This document shows, in pieces, positions 24,779 to 32,589 of a stretch of 64,000 bases of DNA. The position numbers were made by a program, and so were the translations under genes. A model generated the notes under the pieces. It did no database searches and was not told where the DNA came from. It worked only from the letters and a program-made list of their open reading frames with translations. Numbering within the stretch: position 1 is the stretch's first letter; each line of letters starts with the position of its first letter. The stretch covers positions 8,602 through 72,601 of the forward strand of contig DATMDV010000113.1 of NCBI GenBank assembly GCA_035557475.1. Direction: 5' to 3'. The DNA is from JALOLG01 sp035557475. Its GTDB lineage: Bacteria > Actinomycetota > Acidimicrobiia > Acidimicrobiales > Ilumatobacteraceae.

Positions 24779-27073
24779 GTGACGGAGAACGCGAGAGCCT
24801 CGCGCGACGCGTCCGACCGTTCCACCTGGATCTCGGGCCTCTTCTTCGCCACCGTCATCGCTGCCCACGCGTTCGGCGTGCTGGGTGGCGTCACCTACCC
24901 ACTCGTGATCATCGGCGGCATCGCGTCCGCCTGCATCGGCCTCCGCAAGCACCGGCCGACGGTTCGTTGGCCGTGGTGGGCGATGGTCGCGACGGGCCTG
25001 CTCTGGGGGGCCGCCGGAGTCGCCCGCGAGGCGACCGAGGCAACGGGTGATCTGACCCACGAGCGCTCGCTGCTCCCCGATCTCTTCGCGCTCCCCGGCT
25101 ACGTGTTGTTCGGGTTGGCGCTGTACGGCCTGCTGCGCGCCCGCCGGGTGGTCGACGAGTCCGGGGCGCGGCTCGACGGCATCATGCTCGGCACGGGCGC
25201 GCTGTTGTTCGTGTACGAGCTGTTGATCCTGCCCACGCTCAGCATCGACGACGCGTGGGTGATGGCTCGGATCGCGATCGCCATCTACCCAGCCATCTCG
25301 ATGTGTCTCGTCGTGCTGGCCGCGCGGCTCGCGTTCTCGTCGGGCCAGCGCTCGCCGGCGTTTTCGCTGGTGCTCGGTGGCACCGCGTGCCTCCTCGCCG
25401 GCGATGTCGTGTTCGCGCTCGGCGACGCGGGTCGGATCGTCGTCAACGAGCGTCTGCTCGAGATTCCGTTCCTGCTCGTGCCGGCGGCGATCGGATCGGC
25501 CGTGCTGCACCCGTCGATCAGGTTCATCGCCCGGCCGGCCCGCCGGCCGATGAACACGATGAGTCGCGGTCGGCTGATGGCGGTCGCAGCCGCCCTGCTC
25601 GCTCCCATCGTCGTGATCGCCCTCCACGACATGTCGTCGGCCCGCTCGGTGACAACGGTGCTGTGCCTCGTGCTGGCCGTGGCCGCGATCATGCGGCTGG
25701 CGGGCGCGATGAAGGAGCAGGCCGCCCTCGGCTTCCGACTCACGCACCAGGCCAACCACGACGATCTCACCGGCCTGCCCAACCGCGTGCTGGTCGTCAA
25801 GCACATCGACGCGATGCTCAGCGAGTCCCGCCGAACCGGACGGCCCGTGGCGCTGATGTTCCTCGATCTCGACCAGTTCAAGCTCGTCAACGACTCGATG
25901 GGCCACGCCGTCGGCGACCAGCTGCTCGTCCTCGCCGCCGAGCGGATCGGCGACTGCGTCCGCAGCAACGACATCGTCGGGCGCATCTCGGGCGACGAGT
26001 TCCTCGTCGTCGCCGCGGGACTCGATGCTGACGGTGCTGCTGGACTCGCCGACCGGGTCAGGCGAGTCCTCGGCGCGGCATTCTTGCTCGACGCCGGCGA
26101 GGTGTTCATCTCAGTGTCGATCGGCATCGCCGTGGCGTTCGGTGCCGACGTCGATGAGGCGTCGACGCTCATCCAGGAAGCGGATACCGCGATGTACCGC
26201 TCCAAGGACGCCGGGCGCAACGCGGTGACCGTGTACGACACGTCGATGCTCGAGCGCGTCGCGCGCCGAGTCGAGCTCGAGCGGCGTCTCCGTCAGGCGC
26301 TCGCGGCGGGCGAGGTCGTCGCCTACTTCCAGCCCCTCGTCCGGTTGCCGACCGGCAACGTCGTCGGGTTCGAGGCGCTCGCGCGATGGGAGGACGACCG
26401 CACGATGATCGCGTCCTCGGAGTTCATCCCCGTCGCCGAGGAATCCGGTCTGATCGTTCCCCTCGGCGCGTTCATGCTCGACGAGGCATGCCGCAGCCTG
26501 GCCCATTGGCGCCGGACCATCCCCGGCGGCGAAGGGCTCTACATCTCGGTCAACCTCTCACCGCGGCAGGTTCGCGAGAGCGACATCGTCGACATCGTGG
26601 CCGAGGCGCTCCTGCGGCACGGTCTGCCGGGCAGTGCGCTGTGGCTCGAGATCACCGAGAGCGTGATGATGGAGGACTCGGTCTCGACCGCCGGCGTGAT
26701 GGTCGGCCTGCGCTCGCTCGGCGTCCGCCTGTCGGTCGACGACTTCGGCACCGGGTTCTCGTCGCTGTCGACGCTCAAACGGTTCCCGGTGTCCGGCGTC
26801 AAGATCGACCGCTCGTTCGTGTCGGGGCTCGGCGAGCACCAATCCGACTCGTCGCTGGTCGCGGCGATCGTGGCGATGGCATCGGCGCTCGGACTGGTCG
26901 CGATCGCAGAGGGCGTCGAGACGCACGACCAGGCGGCTCGGCTGCTGGCGCTCGGCTGCACCGAGGTGCAGGGCTATCTGTTCGCCACGGCAGTTCCGTT
27001 CGACGAGGTGCCGCCAACGCTCGCCCGCCTCGGCGTCGCTGGGCACGCGGACCTCGTGGCCCGCGTGCCCTGA
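24779..27073 (+). CDS. Membrane GGDEF-EAL cyclic-di-GMP enzyme
   Basis: A 764-residue protein: about eight N-terminal membrane segments (20-310), a GGDEF domain (about 328-490) and an EAL domain (about 505-755). The cyclase site is RISGDEF (Ser in place of the first Gly, a tolerated change), with an inhibitory I-site RSND five residues before it. The phosphodiesterase site is complete: EALARW, NLSPRQ, EITES, DDFGTGFSSL, KIDRSF, AEGVET and QGYLF. It may both make and break c-di-GMP, depending on what the membrane part senses. The GTG start at 24779 is a reasonable but not certain choice. Confidence 0.92.
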   Translation: MTENARASRDASDRSTWISGLFFATVIAAHAFGVLGGVTYPLVIIGGIASACIGLRKHRPTVRWPWWAMVATGLLWGAAGVAREATEATGDLTHERSLLPDLFALPGYVLFGLALYGLLRARRVVDESGARLDGIMLGTGALLFVYELLILPTLSIDDAWVMARIAIAIYPAISMCLVVLAARLAFSSGQRSPAFSLVLGGTACLLAGDVVFALGDAGRIVVNERLLEIPFLLVPAAIGSAVLHPSIRFIARPARRPMNTMSRGRLMAVAAALLAPIVVIALHDMSSARSVTTVLCLVLAVAAIMRLAGAMKEQAALGFRLTHQANHDDLTGLPNRVLVVKHIDAMLSESRRTGRPVALMFLDLDQFKLVNDSMGHAVGDQLLVLAAERIGDCVRSNDIVGRISGDEFLVVAAGLDADGAAGLADRVRRVLGAAFLLDAGEVFISVSIGIAVAFGADVDEASTLIQEADTAMYRSKDAGRNAVTVYDTSMLERVARRVELERRLRQALAAGEVVAYFQPLVRLPTGNVVGFEALARWEDDRTMIASSEFIPVAEESGLIVPLGAFMLDEACRSLAHWRRTIPGGEGLYISVNLSPRQVRESDIVDIVAEALLRHGLPGSALWLEITESVMMEDSVSTAGVMVGLRSLGVRLSVDDFGTGFSSLSTLKRFPVSGVKIDRSFVSGLGEHQSDSSLVAAIVAMASALGLVAIAEGVETHDQAARLLALGCTEVQGYLFATAVPFDEVPPTLARLGVAGHADLVARVP

Positions 27074-27084
27074 GTCCGCACGGG

Positions 27085-27723
27085 CTACACCTTCGGGCTC
27101 GTGACCGCTTCGTCGGGCAGCGCGGTGGGGATCGTCGGGTACCCCGGGATCGCTTCCGGCAGATCGGCGACGTACCACGTCTGGCGGTCGAGGACCTGGA
27201 CCGCCGAGTGTGGGAAGTGGTCGGCGATGCGCTGCGCCAGCTCCGCCGCGCCGAACATCTCGCGGTTGAAGTCACAGATGTCGAAGACGAGCACACCACC
27301 CACCTGCGCGGGTACCTGCCAGAGCTCGGTCGACAACCGCGCGAACAACGTGCGGCCTCGCATCCCCGGCGCCACCATCACGAGGATCCCGACGTAGATC
27401 GCGTCCCGCGCGGCGTGGGCCGGGTACTTCGACCGCAGGAACGCCGGTGAGATCTGCGGCACGTCCTCCAAGCTGTTGGTCACCATCGCCAAACCGACCG
27501 GCGTGTTGACCTGCCAGCCGACGATCTTGGTGATGCGCGGGTTCGCCAGCTCGGCGAGCACCTCGTCGCGTGAGTAGTAGTGCTGCAGGACCGCGAGCTC
27601 GGCCAGCGGCTCGAAGTTGGTTCGGTACGCCTCCCACAACGCCTCCGCTTTGATGCCGGTGATCGACGACTCGTGGGTGACGGTGATGGGCGCAGCCGAA
27701 GGATGCGATTCGAGTATTGACAT
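27085..27723 (-). CDS. GNAT-like protein of unknown function
   Basis: A 212-residue protein. The middle (about 95-140) reads IYVGILVMVAPGMRGRTLFARLSTELW, which resembles the beta4 strand and the acetyl-CoA pyrophosphate loop of GNAT acetyltransferases, but the loop is not canonical. The rest is not recognised. Its start is preceded by AGGAG, itself part of a palindrome (27726-27759) that could hide the ribosome site in the mRNA. Confidence 0.6.
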   Translation of the reverse strand: MSILESHPSAAPITVTHESSITGIKAEALWEAYRTNFEPLAELAVLQHYYSRDEVLAELANPRITKIVGWQVNTPVGLAMVTNSLEDVPQISPAFLRSKYPAHAARDAIYVGILVMVAPGMRGRTLFARLSTELWQVPAQVGGVLVFDICDFNREMFGAAELAQRIADHFPHSAVQVLDRQTWYVADLPEAIPGYPTIPTALPDEAVTSPKV

Positions 27724-27725
27724 TC

Positions 27726-27759
27726 GGTTCTCCTAGGAGCTCATGAGAGCTCGGGAACC
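27726..27759 (-). promoter_or_regulatory. Inverted repeat over ribosome binding site
   Basis: GGTTC and GAACC outer arms enclose GAGCTC-ATGA-GAGCTC and a CTCCTAGGAG palindrome. The Shine-Dalgarno AGGAG of the downstream minus-strand gene lies within it, so folding could limit ribosome access. Confidence 0.45.
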
Positions 27760-27938
27760 ATTCACGGCAAAGTCGCCGAACAAGGCGGCGCATCGCGCCC
27801 TGACACACCGCTGACAACCGGTGGGAACGGTGCCCGTTCGCCCTCGGTTTCGTGGTGATGCACTCTGTCGTCAACCTATCGGCGTGCCCGGGGCGTCGCC
27901 GGGGTGACGACGTCGGATTCGAGGCGTGACGGCCAGAT

Positions 27939-27959
27939 CGCCCGCCAGGGGAGCGGGCG
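27939..27959 (-). terminator. Hairpin terminator after GlsB-type gene
   Basis: Perfect 7-bp stem CGCCCGC/GCGGGCG with a seven-base loop directly behind the minus-strand stop at 27960. The rest of the 27760-27938 gap shows nothing recognisable. Confidence 0.55.
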
Positions 27960-28232
27960 TCAGCGCCGGTGGGCGCGCGGGCCGCGCCCCGCCAGGGCCT
28001 GGAGCACGAGGAGCAGCAGCACCGCTCCGACGGCGGCGACCAGCACGGTGCGCAGCGAGAAGTCGTCGAGCTCGCGACGGTCGACCGCCTGCATGAGCGC
28101 GCCGCCGATCAACGCACCGAGGATTCCGACCACGACGGTGTACATGCAGCCGCTTCGCTCGTCGTGCACGATCCATCGCGCCAGGATCCCAGCGATGAGC
28201 CCGGTGGCGATCCAGGCGATGATGCTGCCCAT
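27960..28232 (-). CDS. GlsB/YeaQ/YmgE-family small membrane protein
   Basis: A 90-residue protein with three membrane segments and the family's glycine zippers: IIAWIATGLIAGILARWI, then VVVGILGALIGGAL, and a final hydrophobic helix. The family (transglycosylase-associated protein) is linked to general stress response, but its biochemical role is not settled. The ATG at 28232 fits the usual family start better than the upstream one. It is divergent from the TauE-type transporter. Confidence 0.85.
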   Translation of the reverse strand: MGSIIAWIATGLIAGILARWIVHDERSGCMYTVVVGILGALIGGALMQAVDRRELDDFSLRTVLVAAVGAVLLLLVLQALAGRGPRAHRR

Positions 28233-28286
28233 CGGCGCGACGGTAGCGCCGGGCACCACTCGGAGGATCGGTCGGGGTCACCGGCC

Positions 28287-28292
28287 TACAGT
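28287..28292 (+). promoter_or_regulatory. -10-like hexamer of TauE-type gene
   Basis: TACAGT nine bases before the ATG at 28302. Confidence 0.35.
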
Positions 28293-28301
28293 CCGTCGCC
28301 G

Positions 28302-29039
28302 ATGACATGGTGGGAAGCGTTGCTGCTGGTCGGTGGGGGCCTGCTCGCCGGCACGATCAACGCCGTCGCCGGGGCGGGGTCGATCCTGACCGTGCCGTTG
28401 CTCGTGCTCGCGGGCGTGCCCGGCAACGACGCCAATGGCTCCAACCGGGTCGGGATCCTGACGTCGAACGCGGCCGCCGTGGTGTCGTTCCGACGGCTCG
28501 GCGTGCGCGGCCTGCGCGATGCACTCCCGATCCTGGTGCCGGTCGTGGTCGGCGCGATCGTCGGCTCGTTCACGATCGGTGCGATCACCGACGAGGGGTT
28601 CGAGCGGTTCTTCGGGTTTCTCGTCTTCCCCCTCGTGATCCTGTCGTTGCGCAGGCCGAAGGTGCGTGTCGATGCCAGGCCGTGGAGTCGGACCGCCACG
28701 ATCGCGGTGTTCACCGCGATCGGTCTCTACGGGGGTGCGGTGCAGGCCGGGATCGGGCTCGTGCTGCTCGCCGCGCTCACCCGCGCCGGGTACGAGCTCG
28801 TCCTCGCCAACAACATCAAGGCCGTCGTCAACCTGAGCATCACGGTCGTCGCGCTGCCGTTCTTCATCGCCCGTGGTGAGGTCGACTGGGTCCCGGCGCT
28901 GGTCCTCGCCGCCGGCTTCACCGCCGGTGGATGGGTCGGCGCCCACGCCGCGGTCAAAGGCGGTGAGCGATTCCTCCGGTGGGCGATGGCTGGCGCGGCG
29001 GTACTCCTCGCTGGACGCCTGCTCGGGCTGTACGGCTGA
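28302..29039 (+). CDS. TauE/SafE-family anion transporter
   Basis: A 245-residue membrane protein with about eight helices and the TauE/SafE signature: GGLLAGTINAVAGAGSILTVPLL at the start and YGGAVQAGIGLVLLAAL in the second half, an internal duplication. The family exports or takes up small sulfur-containing or other organic anions such as sulfite or sulfoacetate; the substrate here is not known. It overlaps no neighbour and converges on a zinc-ribbon membrane gene. Confidence 0.88.
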   Translation: MTWWEALLLVGGGLLAGTINAVAGAGSILTVPLLVLAGVPGNDANGSNRVGILTSNAAAVVSFRRLGVRGLRDALPILVPVVVGAIVGSFTIGAITDEGFERFFGFLVFPLVILSLRRPKVRVDARPWSRTATIAVFTAIGLYGGAVQAGIGLVLLAALTRAGYELVLANNIKAVVNLSITVVALPFFIARGEVDWVPALVLAAGFTAGGWVGAHAAVKGGERFLRWAMAGAAVLLAGRLLGLYG

Positions 29040-29081
29040 ACATGCGCGTCGGACGAGGCAGCAGCAACGTCCGGCTCGGCC

Positions 29082-30455
29082 TCACGGTCGTTCGCGCACG
29101 GTCTGGTCGTACGCGGCGATCATCGCGACGATCGCGAGCCCGACGAGCGCGGTCATGCCGACGACTGTCACCGCGTGGAGGTCGCCGTTGGTGTCGCCGG
29201 GATTGGCGAACGCGGGTCCGACCGGGGAATCGCCCAGTTCGAGCAAGGCCGTCACCGCCAGCCACACGACGGGCAGCATCCCGCCGATCGCGACGCCGAG
29301 CCCCCACCGGCGCACCTGCAGGAACCCGATCACACCGGCGAGGGCGAGGAGGGCCACCTGCGCGAGCCGTCCGGCAAGGTAGGCGGTGGGCTGATCGAAC
29401 GTGCCACCGGCCGAGCTCCAGTTGTTGCGGAACGTCGCCGCCCCCTCCGGCACGAGCGGGCCGCCGGCGGCGAACAGCGCGCTGACCGCACCCAACGCCG
29501 CGATCCAGGGGTTCAGACCCGAGCGGTTGTCGTTGCCGGCGTACGCCAGCGAGACCACGAACACCGCCCCGCCGATGACGATGGACGCGAGCAGCAGCCA
29601 GTACCCCAGATCGCGGGTGATCGTGATCGTGAACGACTCGGTGGTCGGCGCGTCGACAGCGATCGTGGCGGCCTGGAGCGGCTGTTCGACGAGCCCGATG
29701 ACGAGCGCCGCCCAGCCGGCGATGGCCAGCCCGGCGCCGCCCGCCAGCCCCGCGCCCCAGCGGACGCCGAGCCCGGCCGCGACCGCTCCGACCAGCAACG
29801 CGCCGACGCCGATCAGCCCCGCGACTCGGAGGTTGGAGCCGAGATCACCGACGAGCCAGTCGCCGGTCTGGAACGTCGGTGTGACGGCATCGGTCGTGAT
29901 GGTGACCACGTTGGCGAACACACCGACGAGGGCGACGATCGCGGCAACGATGCTCGTGCCCGTGACGACGCCGAGACGGAACCGGAAGCGCCGCAGACCC
30001 TCAGGGTCGAGGAGCGGCATCTCGGCGGTCGTGGCGGCGGTCGGTGCCGGCCGGGCGTACGCCGACGTGACCTGCTCGGCGGTGACCGGAACTCGCTGGC
30101 GCGACACCGGCGGCGGCGTCGCGGCGGGCGCCGGGCGCTCCGTCGGATGGGTGATGTCGTCCGGGACGTCGGACGCGAAGTCGTACACGCGCTTGGATGC
30201 GTCGCGTTGGCGGGTGACGGTCGGTACGACTCCCGTCACCGCCTGGGTGACCGGCAGCTGGCCAGTGATCGAGGGGCCAGTGATCGAGGGGCTAGTGATC
30301 GAGGGGGTCGAGGGGCTGATGAGCGGGTCGGGTGCCGACGCCGATGGCCGGATGAGCTCCTGTGTCGGGTCGGTCACGCCGGTGAGGGAGACCCCACAGT
30401 CGCCGCAGAAGCGCTGCTTCGGCTGCACCTCGACGCCGCACCGGTGGCAGAACAT
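29082..30455 (-). CDS. Zinc-ribbon membrane protein of unknown function
   Basis: A 457-residue protein. Residues 1-25 form a zinc ribbon (CHRCGVEVQPKQRFCGDCG: two C-x2-C pairs). A disordered Ser/Thr/Pro region (about 30-155) with a repeated PSIT(S/G) unit follows, then about eight membrane helices with extracytoplasmic loops. Such double ribbons usually bind one zinc ion and a partner protein. No catalytic motif is seen and no function is offered. Confidence 0.75.
   Translation of the reverse strand: MFCHRCGVEVQPKQRFCGDCGVSLTGVTDPTQELIRPSASAPDPLISPSTPSITSPSITGPSITGQLPVTQAVTGVVPTVTRQRDASKRVYDFASDVPDDITHPTERPAPAATPPPVSRQRVPVTAEQVTSAYARPAPTAATTAEMPLLDPEGLRRFRFRLGVVTGTSIVAAIVALVGVFANVVTITTDAVTPTFQTGDWLVGDLGSNLRVAGLIGVGALLVGAVAAGLGVRWGAGLAGGAGLAIAGWAALVIGLVEQPLQAATIAVDAPTTESFTITITRDLGYWLLLASIVIGGAVFVVSLAYAGNDNRSGLNPWIAALGAVSALFAAGGPLVPEGAATFRNNWSSAGGTFDQPTAYLAGRLAQVALLALAGVIGFLQVRRWGLGVAIGGMLPVVWLAVTALLELGDSPVGPAFANPGDTNGDLHAVTVVGMTALVGLAIVAMIAAYDQTVRERP
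30262..30315. repeat. 15-bp tandem repeat inside zinc-ribbon gene
   Basis: Three near-identical 15-base units (30262-30276, 30277-30291, 30292-30306) and a partial fourth encode the PSITG steps of the disordered linker. The in-frame unit length allows copy number to change without a frameshift. Confidence 0.8.
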
Positions 30456-30522
30456 GGTCAGAATGGTAAGCGGCTGCGAGCACCAGTTGTCCGTCGGCTT
30501 CGTGCGAACGTGACGATCTCAG

Positions 30523-30528
30523 CAGACT
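30523..30528 (+). promoter_or_regulatory. -10-like hexamer of gluQ
   Basis: CAGACT with a seven-base gap to the ATG at 30536. The same CAGACT-N7-start arrangement precedes the beta-galactosidase GTG at 32590. Confidence 0.35.
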
Positions 30529-30535
30529 CGCCTTC

Positions 30536-31459
30536 ATGACCGGTCGTTTCGCGCCGTCGCCGACGGGTGAACTGCACGTCGGCAACCTGCGAACTGCGCT
30601 CGTGGCCTGGCTGGCCGCGCGCTCGACTGGTGGCGCGTTCATCGTGCGCATGGAGGACCTCGACCGTGTGACGTCGTCGGTCGAGCACGAGCGCGGCCAG
30701 CTCGCCGATCTGGCCGCGCTCGGGCTCGACTGGGACGGCGATGTCGTGCGCCAGAGCGAACGGTTCGAGCGCTATCGCGAGGCGATCGACGTACTCGCCG
30801 GCCGCGGTCTCGTCTATCCGTGCTACTGCACGCGGCGCGAGATCCAGCGCGAGATCGCCGCCGCGGCGAGCGCGCCGCACGGCACGTTGCCACCGGACGG
30901 ATACCCGGGGACGTGCCGCGATCTCACGAGCACGGAACGGGCGACGCGCGAAGCGATCGGGCGACCCGCCGCGCTGCGGCTGCGCACCGAGCACGAGCAG
31001 ATCGAGATCGTCGACCGGATCGCCGGCATCCACCGGGGAACGGTCGACGACGTCGTGCTGCAACGGGGCGACGGTGTGCCGGCCTACAACCTGGCGGTGG
31101 TCGTCGACGATGCCGCGCAGGGGGTGACGCAGGTGGTTCGCGGCGACGACCTGTTGTCGTCGACGCCGCGCCAGGTGTTGCTGCAACGACTCCTCGGCCT
31201 GGCGACGCCCGAGTACCTCCACGTGCCGCTGGTCGTCGGGCCCGACGGCGAGCGTCTCGCCAAACGTCACGGTGCCGTCACGCTGTCGCAGCTCGCCGAG
31301 CGGGGCGTCTCGGTCTCCGAGGTCGTCGCCTGGCTGGCGGCCTCGATCGGCCTCGCGGCGCCGGACGGCGGGCTCGGCGTGCGGGAGTTGATCGACGGGT
31401 TCGACCCATCCGTCGTGCCGCGGCATGCGGTCACGGTGGTCGACTTGTCGGCGAGATGA
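30536..31459 (+). CDS. gluQ: Glutamyl-Q tRNA(Asp) synthetase
   Basis: A 307-residue protein matching the catalytic core of glutamyl-tRNA synthetase without the anticodon-binding part. It has the HIGH-type motif in FAPSPTGELHVGNLRTAL, the zinc site CYC...Y...C (YPCYCTRREI and YPGTCRD), and a KMSKS-type LAKRHGA. GluQ activates glutamate and attaches it to the queuosine base of tRNA-Asp. Queuosine enzymes are not in this window. The L,D-transpeptidase gene follows on the same strand 65 bases later. Confidence 0.92.
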   Translation: MTGRFAPSPTGELHVGNLRTALVAWLAARSTGGAFIVRMEDLDRVTSSVEHERGQLADLAALGLDWDGDVVRQSERFERYREAIDVLAGRGLVYPCYCTRREIQREIAAAASAPHGTLPPDGYPGTCRDLTSTERATREAIGRPAALRLRTEHEQIEIVDRIAGIHRGTVDDVVLQRGDGVPAYNLAVVVDDAAQGVTQVVRGDDLLSSTPRQVLLQRLLGLATPEYLHVPLVVGPDGERLAKRHGAVTLSQLAERGVSVSEVVAWLAASIGLAAPDGGLGVRELIDGFDPSVVPRHAVTVVDLSAR

Positions 31460-31509
31460 CCGCCGGCGGGCGCGTCGTGGGTGCCCGGAAGATCGACCTG
31501 GCTCGGAGC

Positions 31510-31515
31510 TAGGCT
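31510..31515 (+). promoter_or_regulatory. Leaderless-type -10 hexamer of L,D-transpeptidase
   Basis: TAGGCT eight bases before the GTG at 31524, the same hexamer as before the aminotransferase at 1166. Confidence 0.45.
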
Positions 31516-31523
31516 GGGAGCCC

Positions 31524-32489
31524 GTGCGAGTCCGCGTCGTGATGCCCCTCTTGATCGGCGCGACGCTCGTCATCCTCGCAACCTGCGCCACGACGTCGGT
31601 CACCGGGCCGGCGCTCGACGACGCTGGCGACAAACCCCTGCCGACGGTGCCGCTGGCGCCCGTCACCGACGCCGCGACCGTCGTGCCGACCGACGCTCCG
31701 ACGAGCACCGAGGCCGCCACGACCGTCGTCGAAACCACCACGACCGTCGTCGAAACCACAACGACGGTGGCCGAGACCACCACGACGCCGGTGGTCGAGA
31801 CCACGACGACGACGACGCTGCCACCCGGCGTCGTCCCCGTTCCGCCGGCTGCCGAGCCGATCGTGCCGGTCGGCACGGGGAGCGGTGCCGACACCGCCAA
31901 GGCGCAATGGCGGCTGCTCGAGCTCGGGTTCTGGGTGCAGAACGCCGACGGCGAATACGGGCTCACCACGCGCCAGGCGGTGATGGCGTTCCAGAAGTAC
32001 TACGGGCTGGCGTCCGACGGTGTGCTCGGCGAGGAGACGGCTGGGTGGATGACGGTGATCACCGAACGGCCACGGGCGCGCGCCGATGCCGGCACGCTCG
32101 TCGAGATCGACAAGGCCAAGCAGCTGCTGTTCTTCGTCATCGACGGTCGCACGGAATGGGTCCTCAACACCTCGACCGGCAACGGTGAGCCGTACGAGGA
32201 GGAAGACAAGAACACCCCGGGCGAGGTGATCAAGGGCGTGTCGATCACGCCGAACGGGCTGCACAAGGTCTACCGCGAGCGCAATGAAGGATGGTGGCCG
32301 GGCGATCTCGGCGAGATCTACCGGCCCAAGTACTTCCGTGGCGGCGCCGCCGTGCACGGATCGAACAGCATCCCCAACTACCCGGCCTCACACGGTTGCG
32401 TGCGCATCAGCGTGCCGGCGATGGACTGGGTGTGGGAGATCAACCTGATGCCGAAGAGCACTCCCGTCTGGGTCCACGAAGGTGGATGA
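31524..32489 (+). CDS. Exported L,D-transpeptidase with peptidoglycan-binding domain
   Basis: A 321-residue envelope protein: signal or anchor segment (about 5-25), a Thr/Val-rich linker of repeated VVETTTT units (about 50-105), a PG_binding_1 domain (about 120-180, LLELGFWVQNADGEYGLTTRQAVMAFQ) and a C-terminal YkuD domain with catalytic HGS...SHGCVR (Cys near 295). It makes 3-3 cross-links in peptidoglycan or attaches proteins to it. GTG at 31524 is preferred for the TAGGCT hexamer and a GGAG ahead; an ATG six codons later is possible. Confidence 0.9.
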   Translation: MRVRVVMPLLIGATLVILATCATTSVTGPALDDAGDKPLPTVPLAPVTDAATVVPTDAPTSTEAATTVVETTTTVVETTTTVAETTTTPVVETTTTTTLPPGVVPVPPAAEPIVPVGTGSGADTAKAQWRLLELGFWVQNADGEYGLTTRQAVMAFQKYYGLASDGVLGEETAGWMTVITERPRARADAGTLVEIDKAKQLLFFVIDGRTEWVLNTSTGNGEPYEEEDKNTPGEVIKGVSITPNGLHKVYRERNEGWWPGDLGEIYRPKYFRGGAAVHGSNSIPNYPASHGCVRISVPAMDWVWEINLMPKSTPVWVHEGG

Positions 32490-32497
32490 CAACCCGA

Positions 32498-32542
32498 TCT
32501 CGTGAAGTTTCGGCGCCCTGAGAACGCCGAAACTTCACGAGA
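32498..32542. repeat. Dispersed palindromic repeat, copy 3 (perfect)
   Basis: Arms 32498-32515 and 32525-32542 are perfect 18-bp complements (TCTCGTGAAGTTTCGGCG) with a nine-base loop. Flanks AACCCGA and ACGGGGTT extend the pairing imperfectly. It begins nine bases after the L,D-transpeptidase stop. Confidence 0.9.
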
Positions 32543-32589
32543 ACGGGGTTTGCCGCGCTGGTTTGTGCTGATCGGGCAGACTGCCATCC

